This document shows, piece by piece, positions 1-7,532 of a DNA stretch of 37,725 nt. Position 1 is the first letter of the stretch. Each line of letters begins with the position of its first letter. A program made the translations under genes and the position numbers. The notes under the pieces are model-generated. The model was given only the letters and a program-made list of their open reading frames with translations, searched no databases and was not told the DNA's origin. This stretch comes from Acidobacteriota bacterium (GTDB taxonomy: Bacteria; Acidobacteriota; Terriglobia; Acidiferrales; UBA7541): positions 1,285 to 39,009 of the forward strand of contig PMUS01000081.1 in NCBI GenBank assembly GCA_003166795.1, read 5' to 3'.

Positions 1-366
1 ACCGCCCAGAAACTACCCGAGGCTGCATGGACACTCCGACAGCAAAATGATGATGGTCTATTTCGGAAGGTGATGCCTTTTACCTTCATTACGATGATGC
101 TTCTTCTCATTGCATCGATCTTCCTCCTACATGGTCGTTCGAGGATGGCAATGGTCGCTGCGACAGTCAGCGCGCTAGCGGTGATCATCGTGACCGCAGG
201 GTGGGAAGTGCCCATCAATAATGAAATTGTAAAGTGGACTCCCGGAAATGCGCCTGCCGACTGGACAAGTACCCGAGACAAATGGCTTCACAACCACTGG
301 GTAAGAACGTGGATCGGCGTCCTGGCATTCGGTTGTACGCTTATCAGCGCCCTGCTGATTCACTGA
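1..366 (+). CDS. DUF1772 family membrane protein, 5'-truncated by window edge
   Basis: The reading frame is open from base 1 to the TGA at 364-366, so the true start lies outside the window; the GTG/ATG at 70-75 are internal. About 121 residues are visible. Two hydrophobic segments (bases about 79-200 and 298-360) flank a conserved block with the signature of DUF1772 (anthrone-oxygenase-like) proteins: W-x-VPINNEI-x-KW, then an APADW block, then RDKW and an H-x3-R. Families of this type are small four-helix membrane proteins, some associated with polyketide oxidation, but most have no known function. The gene ends convergently with the LysR gene and the two stop regions overlap by 7 bp. Family assignment is from motif memory; the specific role is unknown. 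Confidence 0.75.
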   Translation, partial: TAQKLPEAAWTLRQQNDDGLFRKVMPFTFITMMLLLIASIFLLHGRSRMAMVAATVSALAVIIVTAGWEVPINNEIVKWTPGNAPADWTSTRDKWLHNHWVRTWIGVLAFGCTLISALLIH

Positions 367-1316
367 TTAGGGAGCACTGGGAGTCCAGGGCTCGTGAAGC
401 ACTCCTTCGCCTTGGCCCCGTGCAAGCGTGGGTCTCGCTCGGTCCCGAGATACTTGCCGATAAAGTCGAGAAACACCTTTACCTTAGGGGTCAAACGCGA
501 TGAGACAGAAAAAAGAGCACACAAAGGGAGCGATGTCGGCCTCCATATCGCCAATACGGGGACAAGTCGTTTCGCGACCGCGGGATCGAGAGCCATCCAC
601 AGCGGCAAAATTGTGATGCCCGTGCCATCTAGTGCGAGTTGCAAACCCACGCTGGGATCGCTGGTCGTCACTTGGAACTGGATGGTCGGGACCACAACCT
701 TCTTGCCTTTAGTAAGTTTCCAAACGTCCCAACCGATACAACGATGGGAAGCGAGTTCCGCAGGATCGGCGGGTGCACCGGCAACTTTCAGGTAATTGCG
801 AGTGGCGAAAAGTCCGCGCGCGGTCCCCGGATATCTGCGGACTTTTCGCGACGAGTCTCGCGGGGCACGAATCTTGAAGAAAACATCGACATCTTCGTTT
901 GGTTCCTGATCCCATCCGGAAGAATAGTCCGCGAGCTCAATCCGCAGATCCGGGTAGGCTCGTATGAACTTGTTTAACAGTGGCGCGATCACATGTCGCG
1001 CCATTGTTCCTGGACAAGCTACTTTGATGACTCCGCCAGGATGCGATTGATGCTTCTCCAGCAAATCCTCTGCGTCTCGCAAGGTTCGCAGGGCGCGACC
1101 GCAAGAGGAAAAGTATCCCTTTCCGGCGTCTGTCAACCGCAAACCATGCTGTCCCCGCCGCACGAGCAAAAGCCCGAGCCGCCGCTCAAGCCGGGTCAGA
1201 GACCTGCTTACCGTAGATGTTGCTACTCCCAGTTCCTGTGCAGCTCTGCTCAAACTGCCACTCTGAGCGGCATGTATGAACATTCGGATGTCATCAAGAT
1301 CGAGCAGTGTGTCCAT
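360..1316 (-). CDS. LysR-family transcriptional regulator
   Basis: About 318 residues, the usual LysR length. The N-terminal winged helix-turn-helix begins with the typical DLDDIRMFIHAAQSGSLSRA block, followed by the recognition helix region VATSTVSRSLTRLERRLG; a LysR substrate-binding domain follows (GVIKVACPG through the C-terminus). The start is placed at the ATG whose codon is 1314-1316, because an AAGAG element lies about 6 nt upstream and the LysR alignment begins there; the frame stays open up to 1406 but the extra residues look unlike a LysR N-terminus. Its closest relatives by motif are the regulators that control small oxidoreductase or detoxification genes, but the target is not evident. 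It converges on the DUF1772 gene, so it is not obviously divergent from its own target. Confidence 0.9.
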   Translation of the reverse strand: MDTLLDLDDIRMFIHAAQSGSLSRAAQELGVATSTVSRSLTRLERRLGLLLVRRGQHGLRLTDAGKGYFSSCGRALRTLRDAEDLLEKHQSHPGGVIKVACPGTMARHVIAPLLNKFIRAYPDLRIELADYSSGWDQEPNEDVDVFFKIRAPRDSSRKVRRYPGTARGLFATRNYLKVAGAPADPAELASHRCIGWDVWKLTKGKKVVVPTIQFQVTTSDPSVGLQLALDGTGITILPLWMALDPAVAKRLVPVLAIWRPTSLPLCALFSVSSRLTPKVKVFLDFIGKYLGTERDPRLHGAKAKECFTSPGLPVLPNQ

Positions 1317-2015
1317 GGATGCTCTTTGCATAAATTTGCATCGCTCGCACGAAAATTCCGCGCAAAAGTTTACAGTAGCTTGAAATCGGCGGATGTGAAA
1401 TGCCAAACCGACTATCTAGTTTGTTCCTACGCAAAGGCTGTTTGCAATAGCGCAACGTCTGCGGAAAACCTCGATTCGGTCGGGAAGGCCCGTATTGAGT
1501 TCGATGGAAAAACCGGACGGACTGCGGTGTAGGAGATAGTCGTTTCTTCCCGCCGCCCCGGTGGCCGCCAAGGCCGTTCACTTCGTACTCCTGCGTGGTG
1601 GGCGACACGGTTGGGTAAAAACGTCCGAGTCACCGGCTACTCAGAAGTAATGGACTTCTCGGTAGAATAGGGTTACCGCGACCTGCGAATTTTGGCGCGG
1701 AACGAAGAGCCAGTGTGCCAATTCAAACTGTCTCACCAAGGGGTTCACTTACTGCTGCAAAAGCAGACGCGTCCCCTGTGCCGAAACTGTGCCAGAATCC
1801 GATGTTTTCATGCCATTGGGGTTAGCGTTGAGCGAAAAGAAGATTCCCCAAATTACTGAAAACACAGAGAAGCCAGAGGAATGAATGGAGTTGTTGGAGT
1901 CGATCGGTCCGCGCCCAAGGCAGGCTCCGCCTGACGTGTGTTCCGTTTGTTCCAGTTGGAGCGGGGGAGTGGCTGCAACGCATTGAGGGCACAAGCCTTA
2001 TTCAATAGCTTGTCC
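1317..2015. other. Intergenic stretch without a supported gene
   Basis: About 700 bp upstream of the LysR gene. Several open frames cross it on both strands but none has a recognisable domain, ribosome binding site or convincing composition. A short palindrome (CAGGC-TCC-GCCTG) sits at 1921-1933. I see no tRNA, terminator or clear promoter. It probably holds the LysR promoter at its left end and degraded accessory DNA further right. Confidence 0.5.
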
Positions 2016-2039
2016 TTTCGATCCCCACCGCCCCTACCA
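2016..2039 (+). repeat. 24-bp direct repeat, left copy (tRNA-3'-end-like)
   Basis: Identical over 24 nt to 2987-3010, 971 bp away in the same orientation. Reading 5' to 3' it splits as T, TTCGATC (fits a tRNA T-loop), CCCAC, CGCCCCT, A, CCA, which matches loop, 3' T-stem strand, 3' acceptor strand, discriminator and CCA of a tRNA. The upstream flank (GTCCT) cannot pair as the 5' T-stem strand, so this is not an intact tRNA. It may be an attachment-site scar or a member of a dispersed intergenic repeat family. Confidence 0.6.
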
Positions 2040-2088
2040 AAACTTCCTCCGGCAGCCTCGAGCGTGTAGTTGCGGGGTTGGACTGACC

Positions 2089-2188
2089 ATGAAAACAAAA
2101 AACCATTGCTTATTGGACTACCACCGCACTCGTAGCGAGCGCAACCGGAAGCGGGGGCGTTGCCCCGATGGAATCCAAGCGAACATAA
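2089..2188 (+). pseudogene. DoxX-like protein, N-terminal remnant with frameshift
   Basis: The ATG at 2089-2091 opens MKTKN, but one base in the A-run at 2096-2102 must be skipped to enter the frame that reads KTIAYWTTTALVA then GSGGVA. That pattern (short basic start, IAYW-x-TT-x-L, then a GGVA turn) is the usual first membrane helix of DoxX-like proteins. The shifted frame stops at TAA 2186-2188, and nothing DoxX-like follows before the DUF1801 gene. I infer a broken remnant of about 30 codons. The match is short and from memory; a chance resemblance cannot be excluded. Confidence 0.4.
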
Positions 2189-2215
2189 CGACGAAGTAGC
2201 CGAGGTGGAATTCCC

Positions 2216-2677
2216 TCAGCGATCTGGGGACGAGGAAGTGTTCAGGGCGACGGCGGCGCGAATAAGAGTTTTCAGAGCCTTCTCGTTAACCTTGTCACCT
2301 TCGCGGAAGTCGATGGCACGCCTCACCCTACCCTCGAGACTAGAATTGAAGAGACCTGAGGGGTCATCCAACGAGGCGCCCTTGGCGAATGTCATCTTTA
2401 CGACACTCTTGTAGGTCTCACCGGTGCAGATCAACCCGCCGTGGGACCACACAGGTATTCCCCACTTCCACTCCTCGACGACTTTAGGGTCGGCTTGCTT
2501 GATCAAAGCGCGGAGGCGGGAAAGCATCTCTCCGCGCCAGTCGCGTAACTCTCGGATTCTCGCGTCTATCAGTCGAGATGCAGATTCGAGTCTCTGGGAA
2601 CCACTCTTTTTCATGATGAGTGCTTGCTTTCCCCCCAAGCTTCTCTTCTTGGCCTTCTTGGCAGCTTTCTCTGCCAT
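2216..2677 (-). CDS. DUF1801 (YdhG-like) domain protein
   Basis: A 153-residue soluble protein. After a Lys/Ala-rich N-terminus (residues 1-20) it carries the full DUF1801 core: DWRGEMLSRLRALI, the EEWKWGIPVWSHGG block near residue 70-83, an YKSVVKMTF-x-KGASL strand, and RRAIDFREGD near the end. DUF1801 proteins are small, YdhG/frataxin-fold-like, widely spread in soil bacteria and of unproved function. The ATG at 2675-2677 has no good ribosome binding site, but a TATAAA lies only 2 nt upstream, so a start further downstream (Met22) is possible. The gene lies between the two copies of the 24-bp repeat, beside the DoxX remnant, which suggests transfer. Confidence 0.85.
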   Translation of the reverse strand: MAEKAAKKAKKRSLGGKQALIMKKSGSQRLESASRLIDARIRELRDWRGEMLSRLRALIKQADPKVVEEWKWGIPVWSHGGLICTGETYKSVVKMTFAKGASLDDPSGLFNSSLEGRVRRAIDFREGDKVNEKALKTLIRAAVALNTSSSPDR

Positions 2678-2986
2678 ATTTTATAATGAAAACCTAATCT
2701 TGAAAGGGTTTGCTTTACTTGCCCTTGCCGTGGCTTTCAATCGCATATTTCCGCGTTTTCCGCGACGCAAGGAAACCGATCGTCAAATCAGATTCCGTGT
2801 GTTGAGTTCACTTACCACGGGAAACGGTTTTTTTTGACCGACTTCGGTTTGAAACGATTGATCACGACTTCGGCACAAAGTGGTCACAACCAAGGCGACG
2901 TTATGTAGTCAGAAGAATCAGCAATTGGCTTTTCCAGTAAGGGTGCAACGCCGTCGCGTCGCAGGGCTTCGTGGATTCAGCGCCGT
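2678..2986. other. Intergenic stretch without a supported gene
   Basis: About 310 bp, AT-richer than its surroundings, upstream of the DUF1801 gene and downstream of the LolA-like gene. It contains a T-run (2827-2836) and an AT-rich block at 2679-2700 that could hold the DUF1801 promoter. No reading frame here is convincing. Confidence 0.45.
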
Positions 2987-3010
2987 TTTCGATCCCCACC
3001 GCCCCTACCA
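2987..3010 (+). repeat. 24-bp direct repeat, right copy (tRNA-3'-end-like)
   Basis: Exact copy of 2016-2039. Its upstream flank (CCGTT) also fails to supply a T-stem partner. The right end overlaps the 3' end of the minus-strand LolA-like gene: the final Trp codon and TAG stop of that gene (3005-3010) are made from the repeat. Confidence 0.6.
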
Positions 3011-3793
3011 GCTCTCTCTCGCTTGGAGTGCTCCTGAGCCGTTGACGGTGTAGTCGTGATAATCGACCGTCAGTGTCTCCTTACCGAATACTCTAACCTC
3101 AGAGACAGCCTGTTCTCCCGCGAGAAGCCAGAACCCGTCGATCTTCTGGTAGTCCCGCACAAAGTCCACCTGCTTGGTCCAAAACGAAGGACTTTTGGCA
3201 AGATGTCCGGTGATTTTCACGATCGCAAAGTCCTGGTTGTCGATCCAGATCGTTCCTTCGAAAAGGTCCGTTTCGTCGCGCTTCGGAGTAGCGCGAACAA
3301 CGGAGCAGTCCGAGTCGCCGATTTTTTCCGCCCCAACGATTTCAAAAGTATAATTTTGCGGATTGATCAAGCTGTCCGGATCCTTGTTGGCTCGGATGCG
3401 CTCCACTTCATCCTTCATAAGCCGCTGAAATACATGGTGGAGTACGAATCCCGAGCCTTTTTCAGACGAGCTGGTGAAAGTTTCTGATGCGGGCGCCTTG
3501 TATTCCACGAGGACCGCTTCTTCAGCGACTATTTTGTCTTTGTCGTTCTGCACCTTGTATGTGCGAGCCACGGAGAGCCGATCGAGATGAGCATCCTGCC
3601 AATGATGGCGCACGGTCATCCTGGAAAAAAGATCGTCCATGCGATTTTGTTCTTCGGCGGACGAACCACGCGGCGCTGTATCCGCCGTTAACTTGCTGGC
3701 GGCTTCGCGCGAGAGTGCGGGAGTGCCGACTGACAGCGTTCCCAACAAGGCTGCGCCGACGTAGGGTCTTACGAACTCAACGATAGATCTCAT
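3005..3793 (-). CDS. Secreted LolA-like (outer-membrane lipoprotein-sorting-like) protein
   Basis: 262 residues. The N-terminus (basic start, hydrophobic stretch about residues 8-28, ending near ALS) looks like a signal peptide. The body resembles the LolA/DUF4292-type β-sheet proteins common in Acidobacteriota: an SARTYKVQND strand, a long central helix (HHVFQRLMKDEVERI), YTFEIVGAEKIGDSDCSVVRATPKR, then FEGTIWIDNQDFAIVKITGHLAKSP-type strands where bound acyl chains would lie. Expected in the periplasm. The ATG at 3791-3793 is preceded by GGAGGAG at 10 nt. The stop codon lies inside the 24-bp repeat, so the natural C-terminus may have been altered. No binding partner is visible nearby; the ligand is unknown. 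Confidence 0.7.
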   Translation of the reverse strand: MRSIVEFVRPYVGAALLGTLSVGTPALSREAASKLTADTAPRGSSAEEQNRMDDLFSRMTVRHHWQDAHLDRLSVARTYKVQNDKDKIVAEEAVLVEYKAPASETFTSSSEKGSGFVLHHVFQRLMKDEVERIRANKDPDSLINPQNYTFEIVGAEKIGDSDCSVVRATPKRDETDLFEGTIWIDNQDFAIVKITGHLAKSPSFWTKQVDFVRDYQKIDGFWLLAGEQAVSEVRVFGKETLTVDYHDYTVNGSGALQARESW

Positions 3794-4044
3794 GGGGACC
3801 GGACTCCTCCATTGTCCTGGCGGTGTCTAACTCGGAATATGCCACCGAATTAAACTGAAAGCTGTGCCGTATTGAACGGTGGGCTTACCAACGCCCCAAC
3901 CCATCCATTTTGCGCATGTTGATAGCCCCCTTCCTGCTGTGTCCAGAATCGAAATGTGTTCCCTTTTGAACAGAAACGCTGATCTGCATTGTTTAGGATG
4001 TTGCTGGGATCGTCCGCTGCCGATTCGAGGTTAGGAGAGACGAA

Positions 4045-4200
4045 ATGGCGACAGTCAACGGCGAGAAATGTGCGCACCCCATTTGTTCCTGCGTGAGGCA
4101 GTCGGGCAAGTACTGCAGCACGGAGTGCGAGGCCATGGAAAAGACGCCTGATATCGACTGTCTGTGTGGGCACGTTGGCTGCAAGGGGAAAACCTCATGA
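4045..4200 (+). CDS. Prokaryotic metallothionein (SmtA/BmtA-like)
   Basis: A 51-residue ORF with eight cysteines (9, 14, 16, 24, 28, 39, 41, 46) and metal-ligand histidines at 11 and 43. The spacing follows bacterial metallothioneins of the SmtA/BmtA family: CAHPICSC, then GKYCS-x2-CE, then DCLCGHVGCKG. Such proteins bind Zn, Cd or Cu in a four-metal cluster and act in cytoplasmic metal storage and detoxification. The start ATG has a strong AGGAGAG 4 nt upstream. A plausible promoter (TTGAAC, 18 nt, TGTTTA) lies around 3977-4006 but is weak. The SYLF gene follows 61 bp later on the same strand. No SmtB/ArsR repressor gene is next to it. The cysteine pattern makes the call strong despite the small size. 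Confidence 0.9.
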   Translation: MATVNGEKCAHPICSCVRQSGKYCSTECEAMEKTPDIDCLCGHVGCKGKTS

Positions 4201-4261
4201 TGGGAAATCAATCGGCGGTGAATTTCAGTTCGTGAGTTCAAACTTAAAGGGAGATAAACAA

Positions 4262-4948
4262 ATGCTGAAACGTATTCTAATGTTAGCAACGTTGACTCTG
4301 CTTGTGACTATGACTGCTGTCGCCTCGGACCGCGAGGATGACGTAAATCGCACTCACAAAGCTGCCCAGGTCTTCCAGGAGATCATGAACGCTCCGGACC
4401 AGGGAATTCCTACTGATCTACTGGAATCGGCGAAGTGCATCGCCATCATTCCAGGCGACGTGAAGTTTGCTTTTATCTTCGGCGCCAACTACGGCCGGGG
4501 ACTTGCAACCTGCCGCACCGGGCATGGCTGGAGCGCTCCCATGTTTGTGGCGATTGATGGCGGGAGCGTGGGTTATCAGATCGGTGGATCCTCCACCGAC
4601 CTGGTGATGCTCTTCATGAACGATCACGCGCTGCACAGTCTACTCAGCGACAAATTCAAGCTCGGGGCTGACGCTTCTGTCGCAGCCGGACCGGTGGGCA
4701 GGAACGCCGCCGCTGGCACCGACCTTAAGTTGACCGCGGAGATTCTCTCTTATTCGCGCACCAAAGGTGTTTTCGCCGGGGTAAGCCTGGACGGCGCCGT
4801 AGTACAAGCCGATAAGAGTGGAGACAGAGCCATGTACGGCGATGATGTGGACCGCCATGAAATTCTAAGTGGCAAGGTTGCCGTTCCTGCGTCCGCGCGA
4901 GGCTTGCTGCACGAAATTGGCGGATACGTTCACGAAGCCAGACAGTAA
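4262..4948 (+). CDS. SYLF/Ysc84-domain secreted lipid-binding protein
   Basis: 228 residues from the ATG at 4262, chosen because a GGGAG element lies 9 nt upstream and a signal peptide follows at once (MLKRILMLATLTLLVTMTAVAS). The mature part is a SYLF domain: IPTDLLESAKCIAIIPG, then the FGANYGRGLATCR block, WSAPMFVAIDGGSVGYQIG, VMLFMND, and a late SYSRTKGVFAGVSLDGAVV strand. SYLF proteins bind phosphoinositides or other membrane lipids; bacterial secreted forms have no settled role, though several respond to envelope stress. It follows the metallothionein gene on the same strand and is closed by a strong hairpin. Confidence 0.9.
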   Translation: MLKRILMLATLTLLVTMTAVASDREDDVNRTHKAAQVFQEIMNAPDQGIPTDLLESAKCIAIIPGDVKFAFIFGANYGRGLATCRTGHGWSAPMFVAIDGGSVGYQIGGSSTDLVMLFMNDHALHSLLSDKFKLGADASVAAGPVGRNAAAGTDLKLTAEILSYSRTKGVFAGVSLDGAVVQADKSGDRAMYGDDVDRHEILSGKVAVPASARGLLHEIGGYVHEARQ

Positions 4949-4960
4949 ACTCTAAGCCAC

Positions 4961-4991
4961 GGAGCTCAGACCCTCCTGGGGTCTGAGCTCC
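4961..4991 (+). terminator. Perfect 13-bp hairpin after the SYLF gene
   Basis: GGAGCTCAGACCC (4961-4973) pairs perfectly with GGGTCTGAGCTCC (4979-4991) around a 5-nt loop, 12 nt after the SYLF stop. No T-run follows on either strand, so it may slow or end transcription only partly, or stabilise the mRNA 3' end. Confidence 0.65.
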
Positions 4992-5078
4992 TCAAGGCTT
5001 GGCCGTTGGAGCAGTGGAAGGAATCCGCAGCGTGGTTTCGACATTTCTTCTGGACCGCCAGTATTTAGGAGGCGACAG

Positions 5079-5468
5079 ATGACACTCTCCGGGAGGGAAG
5101 TGCTCCTGGTCGGGCGGAGTTTTCAAAGCGCCCACGGCCTTAGGGATCAGTTGCACCGGTGGGGATTCCGGTGCCATCTTGCCGGCGATATGCGAGCGGC
5201 CTCCGATCTGTTGAGGTCGCGCCCCGTTGATCTGGTGCTCAGCAATACCCATCTGTCCGATGGAACTGGTTTTGGATTGGTGGGAACCTTAACCGGCTTG
5301 CCGGTGACCGCGTTTCTTTGCTTGCCGGTCGAAAATGGATGTTTTTGGCTGCCGGCGATTGATGCAGGAAAAGAGTGCCTGGGATTGCCCGCTCTCCGCC
5401 CTCGGGAGTTTGCGAGCACGCTCGAGAAAATGGCCCGAAATCTGGCTGCGGAGCCGCTGGTCAACTAG
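5079..5468 (+). CDS. Degenerate response-regulator receiver-like protein
   Basis: 129 residues, the size of a stand-alone receiver domain, with the receiver pattern of strands and helices: REVLLVGRSF (strand 1), LRDQLHRWGFRCHLAGDMRAASDLL, then VDLVLSNTHLSDGTGFGL. The acidic pair that normally follows strand 1 (VDDE) is replaced by GRS, and the phosphoacceptor Asp is Asn56 (LSN in place of LLD). It therefore cannot be phosphorylated in the ordinary way and is likely a pseudo-receiver acting by protein contact, if functional. The start is fixed by TTAGGAGG 6 nt upstream of the ATG. The UspA-like gene follows on the same strand 122 bp later. The fold call is from pattern; the partner is unknown. 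Confidence 0.7.
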   Translation: MTLSGREVLLVGRSFQSAHGLRDQLHRWGFRCHLAGDMRAASDLLRSRPVDLVLSNTHLSDGTGFGLVGTLTGLPVTAFLCLPVENGCFWLPAIDAGKECLGLPALRPREFASTLEKMARNLAAEPLVN

Positions 5469-5590
5469 CCGGTTCCCGGCGTCGGGCGCGCGGAACCTTC
5501 AACAACGAAAAGGTAAGCCGGCTGATGAGCGACAATCGCGCCAGTGAAGCGCTCGCGGTTTAGTCTTGGTGTTACGCGGCCTCTACCAAA

Positions 5591-6070
5591 ATGAAAAATA
5601 CCAAATTATTAGTGGTTGTTGATGAATCGCCGGCGTCCACCAAGGCGCTAAAGTATGTGGCAAAGATGGCCGCGGGCCGTCCGAATGTCCGAGTATGCCT
5701 GGCGCACAGTCTGCTGTCGCCTCCTCCCCAGCTAGTCGAGTTCAGAGGCACGGAAAAAGCGCGCCTCCGAGCCTATAAATCCCGATGGATTTCCGCAGGT
5801 GAGATGACGGAACAGCGCACACTGGAACGCGCCAACAGAGTTCTGCGCACAGGTGGCCTGAGGCGCGGGGCCGCCGAAGCCCATTATTGTTATCTCGTGG
5901 ATGGGAGCCGGGCGCCTCAGGAAATCTTGAAACTCGCAAAGATTCGCAAGTGCGACACAGTGGTCATCGGTAGAGCGTCGCTCTCCTGGCTGGGTAAGCT
6001 CATTGACGAAGACCCTGCCGAAGAGTTCGTCCGCCAAGGCAAGGGATTTACGATCTGGGTGGTCGAATGA
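5591..6070 (+). CDS. UspA-like universal stress protein
   Basis: 159 residues. The N-terminal strand KLLVVVDESPASTKALKYVAKMA with its Asp/Ser pair is the usual Usp start; later come the ILKLAKIRKCDTVVIGRAS strand-helix and a final FTIWVVE strand. The ATP-binding G-x2-G-x9-G-S/T motif of UspA is not intact: IGRAS is followed by WLGKLIDE without the normal second Gly and Ser pair, so nucleotide binding is doubtful. No ribosome binding site is clear ahead of the ATG. It lies downstream of the receiver-like gene and may be co-transcribed with it. The substrate or partner is unknown; general stress tolerance is the family role. Confidence 0.8.
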   Translation: MKNTKLLVVVDESPASTKALKYVAKMAAGRPNVRVCLAHSLLSPPPQLVEFRGTEKARLRAYKSRWISAGEMTEQRTLERANRVLRTGGLRRGAAEAHYCYLVDGSRAPQEILKLAKIRKCDTVVIGRASLSWLGKLIDEDPAEEFVRQGKGFTIWVVE

Positions 6071-6319
6071 CGTCTTATAATTCTTCCGTTTAGTTTTCGA
6101 GAGAGACTGGCGGGTGGTCCACCCTCCCGATCCTGAACTCCGGTATAATCCCCCACTAACGCACCGTCCAATCTGCACCCAAGCTCGCCCCATCATTCCT
6201 GTCGTACGGGTGCGAGGCCCAGTTTATCGAACGGAGAGCAGCTCACCAGCTCGCATTGATGAACTCGGAGAGAAACTCGCGAAGTGATATCATCCGGCTG
6301 CAATCGAGGAGAAGAGAAA

Positions 6320-7486
6320 ATGAATCTTCGACGGAACGGTATCCGAACTTCCCTGGGGGCGCTGGGCGCGACCGTAGGAATTTTGCTAGTGGCCGGGGTG
6401 GCGAAAGCCCAGGTACCCGCGAACATTGAGACGGAATTGATCAAGATGGGCCATATCGTTGACCCGCCCTGCACGGCGAAGCTGTACCGGCCGATGATGC
6501 CCGCGAACGATATCAACAGCAACGCGACGCCCTTGTACCCCGGAATCACAATCGCGCGAGATCAATCGTTCGGCCCCAATCCCAGGGATGTAGTGGATAT
6601 TTTCTCGGCGGATAAAGGCCCGGCGTCCCGGCCAGTGCTGATTTATGTTCCCGGCGGAGTGGGCAACAAAATAGAACTTCAGGACAAGGAAGCGAACGCC
6701 TTCTACGACAACATCGCCAGATGGGCGACCGAGAACGGTATGGTGGGCGTCAATATGCAACGCCATGGAAGTCCGACCTGGGACGATGGCGCGAAAGATA
6801 TCTCGGCCATGCTCCAATGGGTGGAAGCGAACATTTCCAAGTATCACGGCAATCCCGACCGCATGTTCATCTGGGCTCATTCAGCCGGCAACATGCCGCT
6901 CGGGACCTACATCGGCCACCCAGAACTCTACGGCCCCAAAGGAGTTGGGGTAAAGGGAGTGATCTTCATGTCGGCCGCGGCGTTCGACGTCGCGCCGCTC
7001 GCCCCGCCGCCCATCGGCGGCTCCAATCCGATGTCGATTCTTGCTGACGCGGGCAAGACTTGCGGCGTAAAGGGAGGAGCGTTCAGCACAGACGGCGTGC
7101 TCCCAGGCCGGGCTGCCGGACAGCCGGGCGGACCCGAACTCGGCCCGCCACCCGGCGGTCCAAGGCCAGGCGGCGGGCCCGGCGGCCCTCCGGTTGACCC
7201 GGCGTTACAGTTGGCGCGATCGAGCCTTCCGGAACTGAAGAAGACCTCCGTCAAAGTCATGCTCGCCAATGGCACCCTCGACATCGGCGCCGATCCTTCC
7301 GTGGACGGCGGGTTAATGCCGTTCAACCGCATGCTGCACGACGAACTCTGCAAGGACGGTCCAGGCCATTGTCCAACCCTGCTGCTCGCAACGGGCGAGA
7401 GCCACATGTCCATCGTATTTTCGATCGGCACGCCGGACACCACTGTTTCCGGTCCGATTCTCGCGTGGATGAAAACAATCAAGTGA
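6320..7486 (+). CDS. Secreted alpha/beta hydrolase (esterase-like)
   Basis: 388 residues from the ATG at 6320, preceded by GAGGAGAAGAG. Residues 1-30 are a signal peptide ending AKA. The hydrolase core shows an oxyanion segment VLIYVPGGVG (about 106-115), a nucleophile elbow WAHSAGN with Ser188, an acid candidate Asp321 (NGTLDIGAD) and His362 (GESHMS). The sequence is closest to the BD-FAE/carboxylesterase branch of alpha/beta hydrolases. Between residues about 262 and 293 lies a Gly/Pro-rich stretch (GGPELGPPPGG, GGGPGGPP) that interrupts the cap region and is probably a disordered loop. It should act in the periplasm or outside the cell; the substrate is unknown. The preceding intergenic DNA carries a TATAAT at 6143-6148, and an odd palindrome GGGTGG-T-CCACCC at 6112-6124. 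Confidence 0.85.
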   Translation: MNLRRNGIRTSLGALGATVGILLVAGVAKAQVPANIETELIKMGHIVDPPCTAKLYRPMMPANDINSNATPLYPGITIARDQSFGPNPRDVVDIFSADKGPASRPVLIYVPGGVGNKIELQDKEANAFYDNIARWATENGMVGVNMQRHGSPTWDDGAKDISAMLQWVEANISKYHGNPDRMFIWAHSAGNMPLGTYIGHPELYGPKGVGVKGVIFMSAAAFDVAPLAPPPIGGSNPMSILADAGKTCGVKGGAFSTDGVLPGRAAGQPGGPELGPPPGGPRPGGGPGGPPVDPALQLARSSLPELKKTSVKVMLANGTLDIGADPSVDGGLMPFNRMLHDELCKDGPGHCPTLLLATGESHMSIVFSIGTPDTTVSGPILAWMKTIK

Positions 7487-7532
7487 ATCTGTAAACGGTC
7501 GTCTTCGGGCTGTTGGCAAGTCTACCCATACT

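Noticed and set aside
2016-2039. An intact tRNA gene ending at 2039
   Set aside because: The 5' side cannot pair with the T-stem or acceptor strands; only the 3' end resembles a tRNA.
1749-2098. Two overlapping minus-strand open frames of about 81 codons in the gap after the LysR gene
   Set aside because: No domain, no ribosome site, and one crosses the 24-bp repeat; composition looks non-coding.
4961-4991. A strong Rho-independent terminator after the SYLF gene
   Set aside because: Stem is perfect but no T-run follows, so a fully efficient intrinsic terminator is not supported; kept only as a moderate call.
5525-5563. A 12-residue frame (MSDNRASEALAV) between the receiver-like and Usp genes
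   Set aside because: Too short and no good ribosome site; leader peptide not supported.
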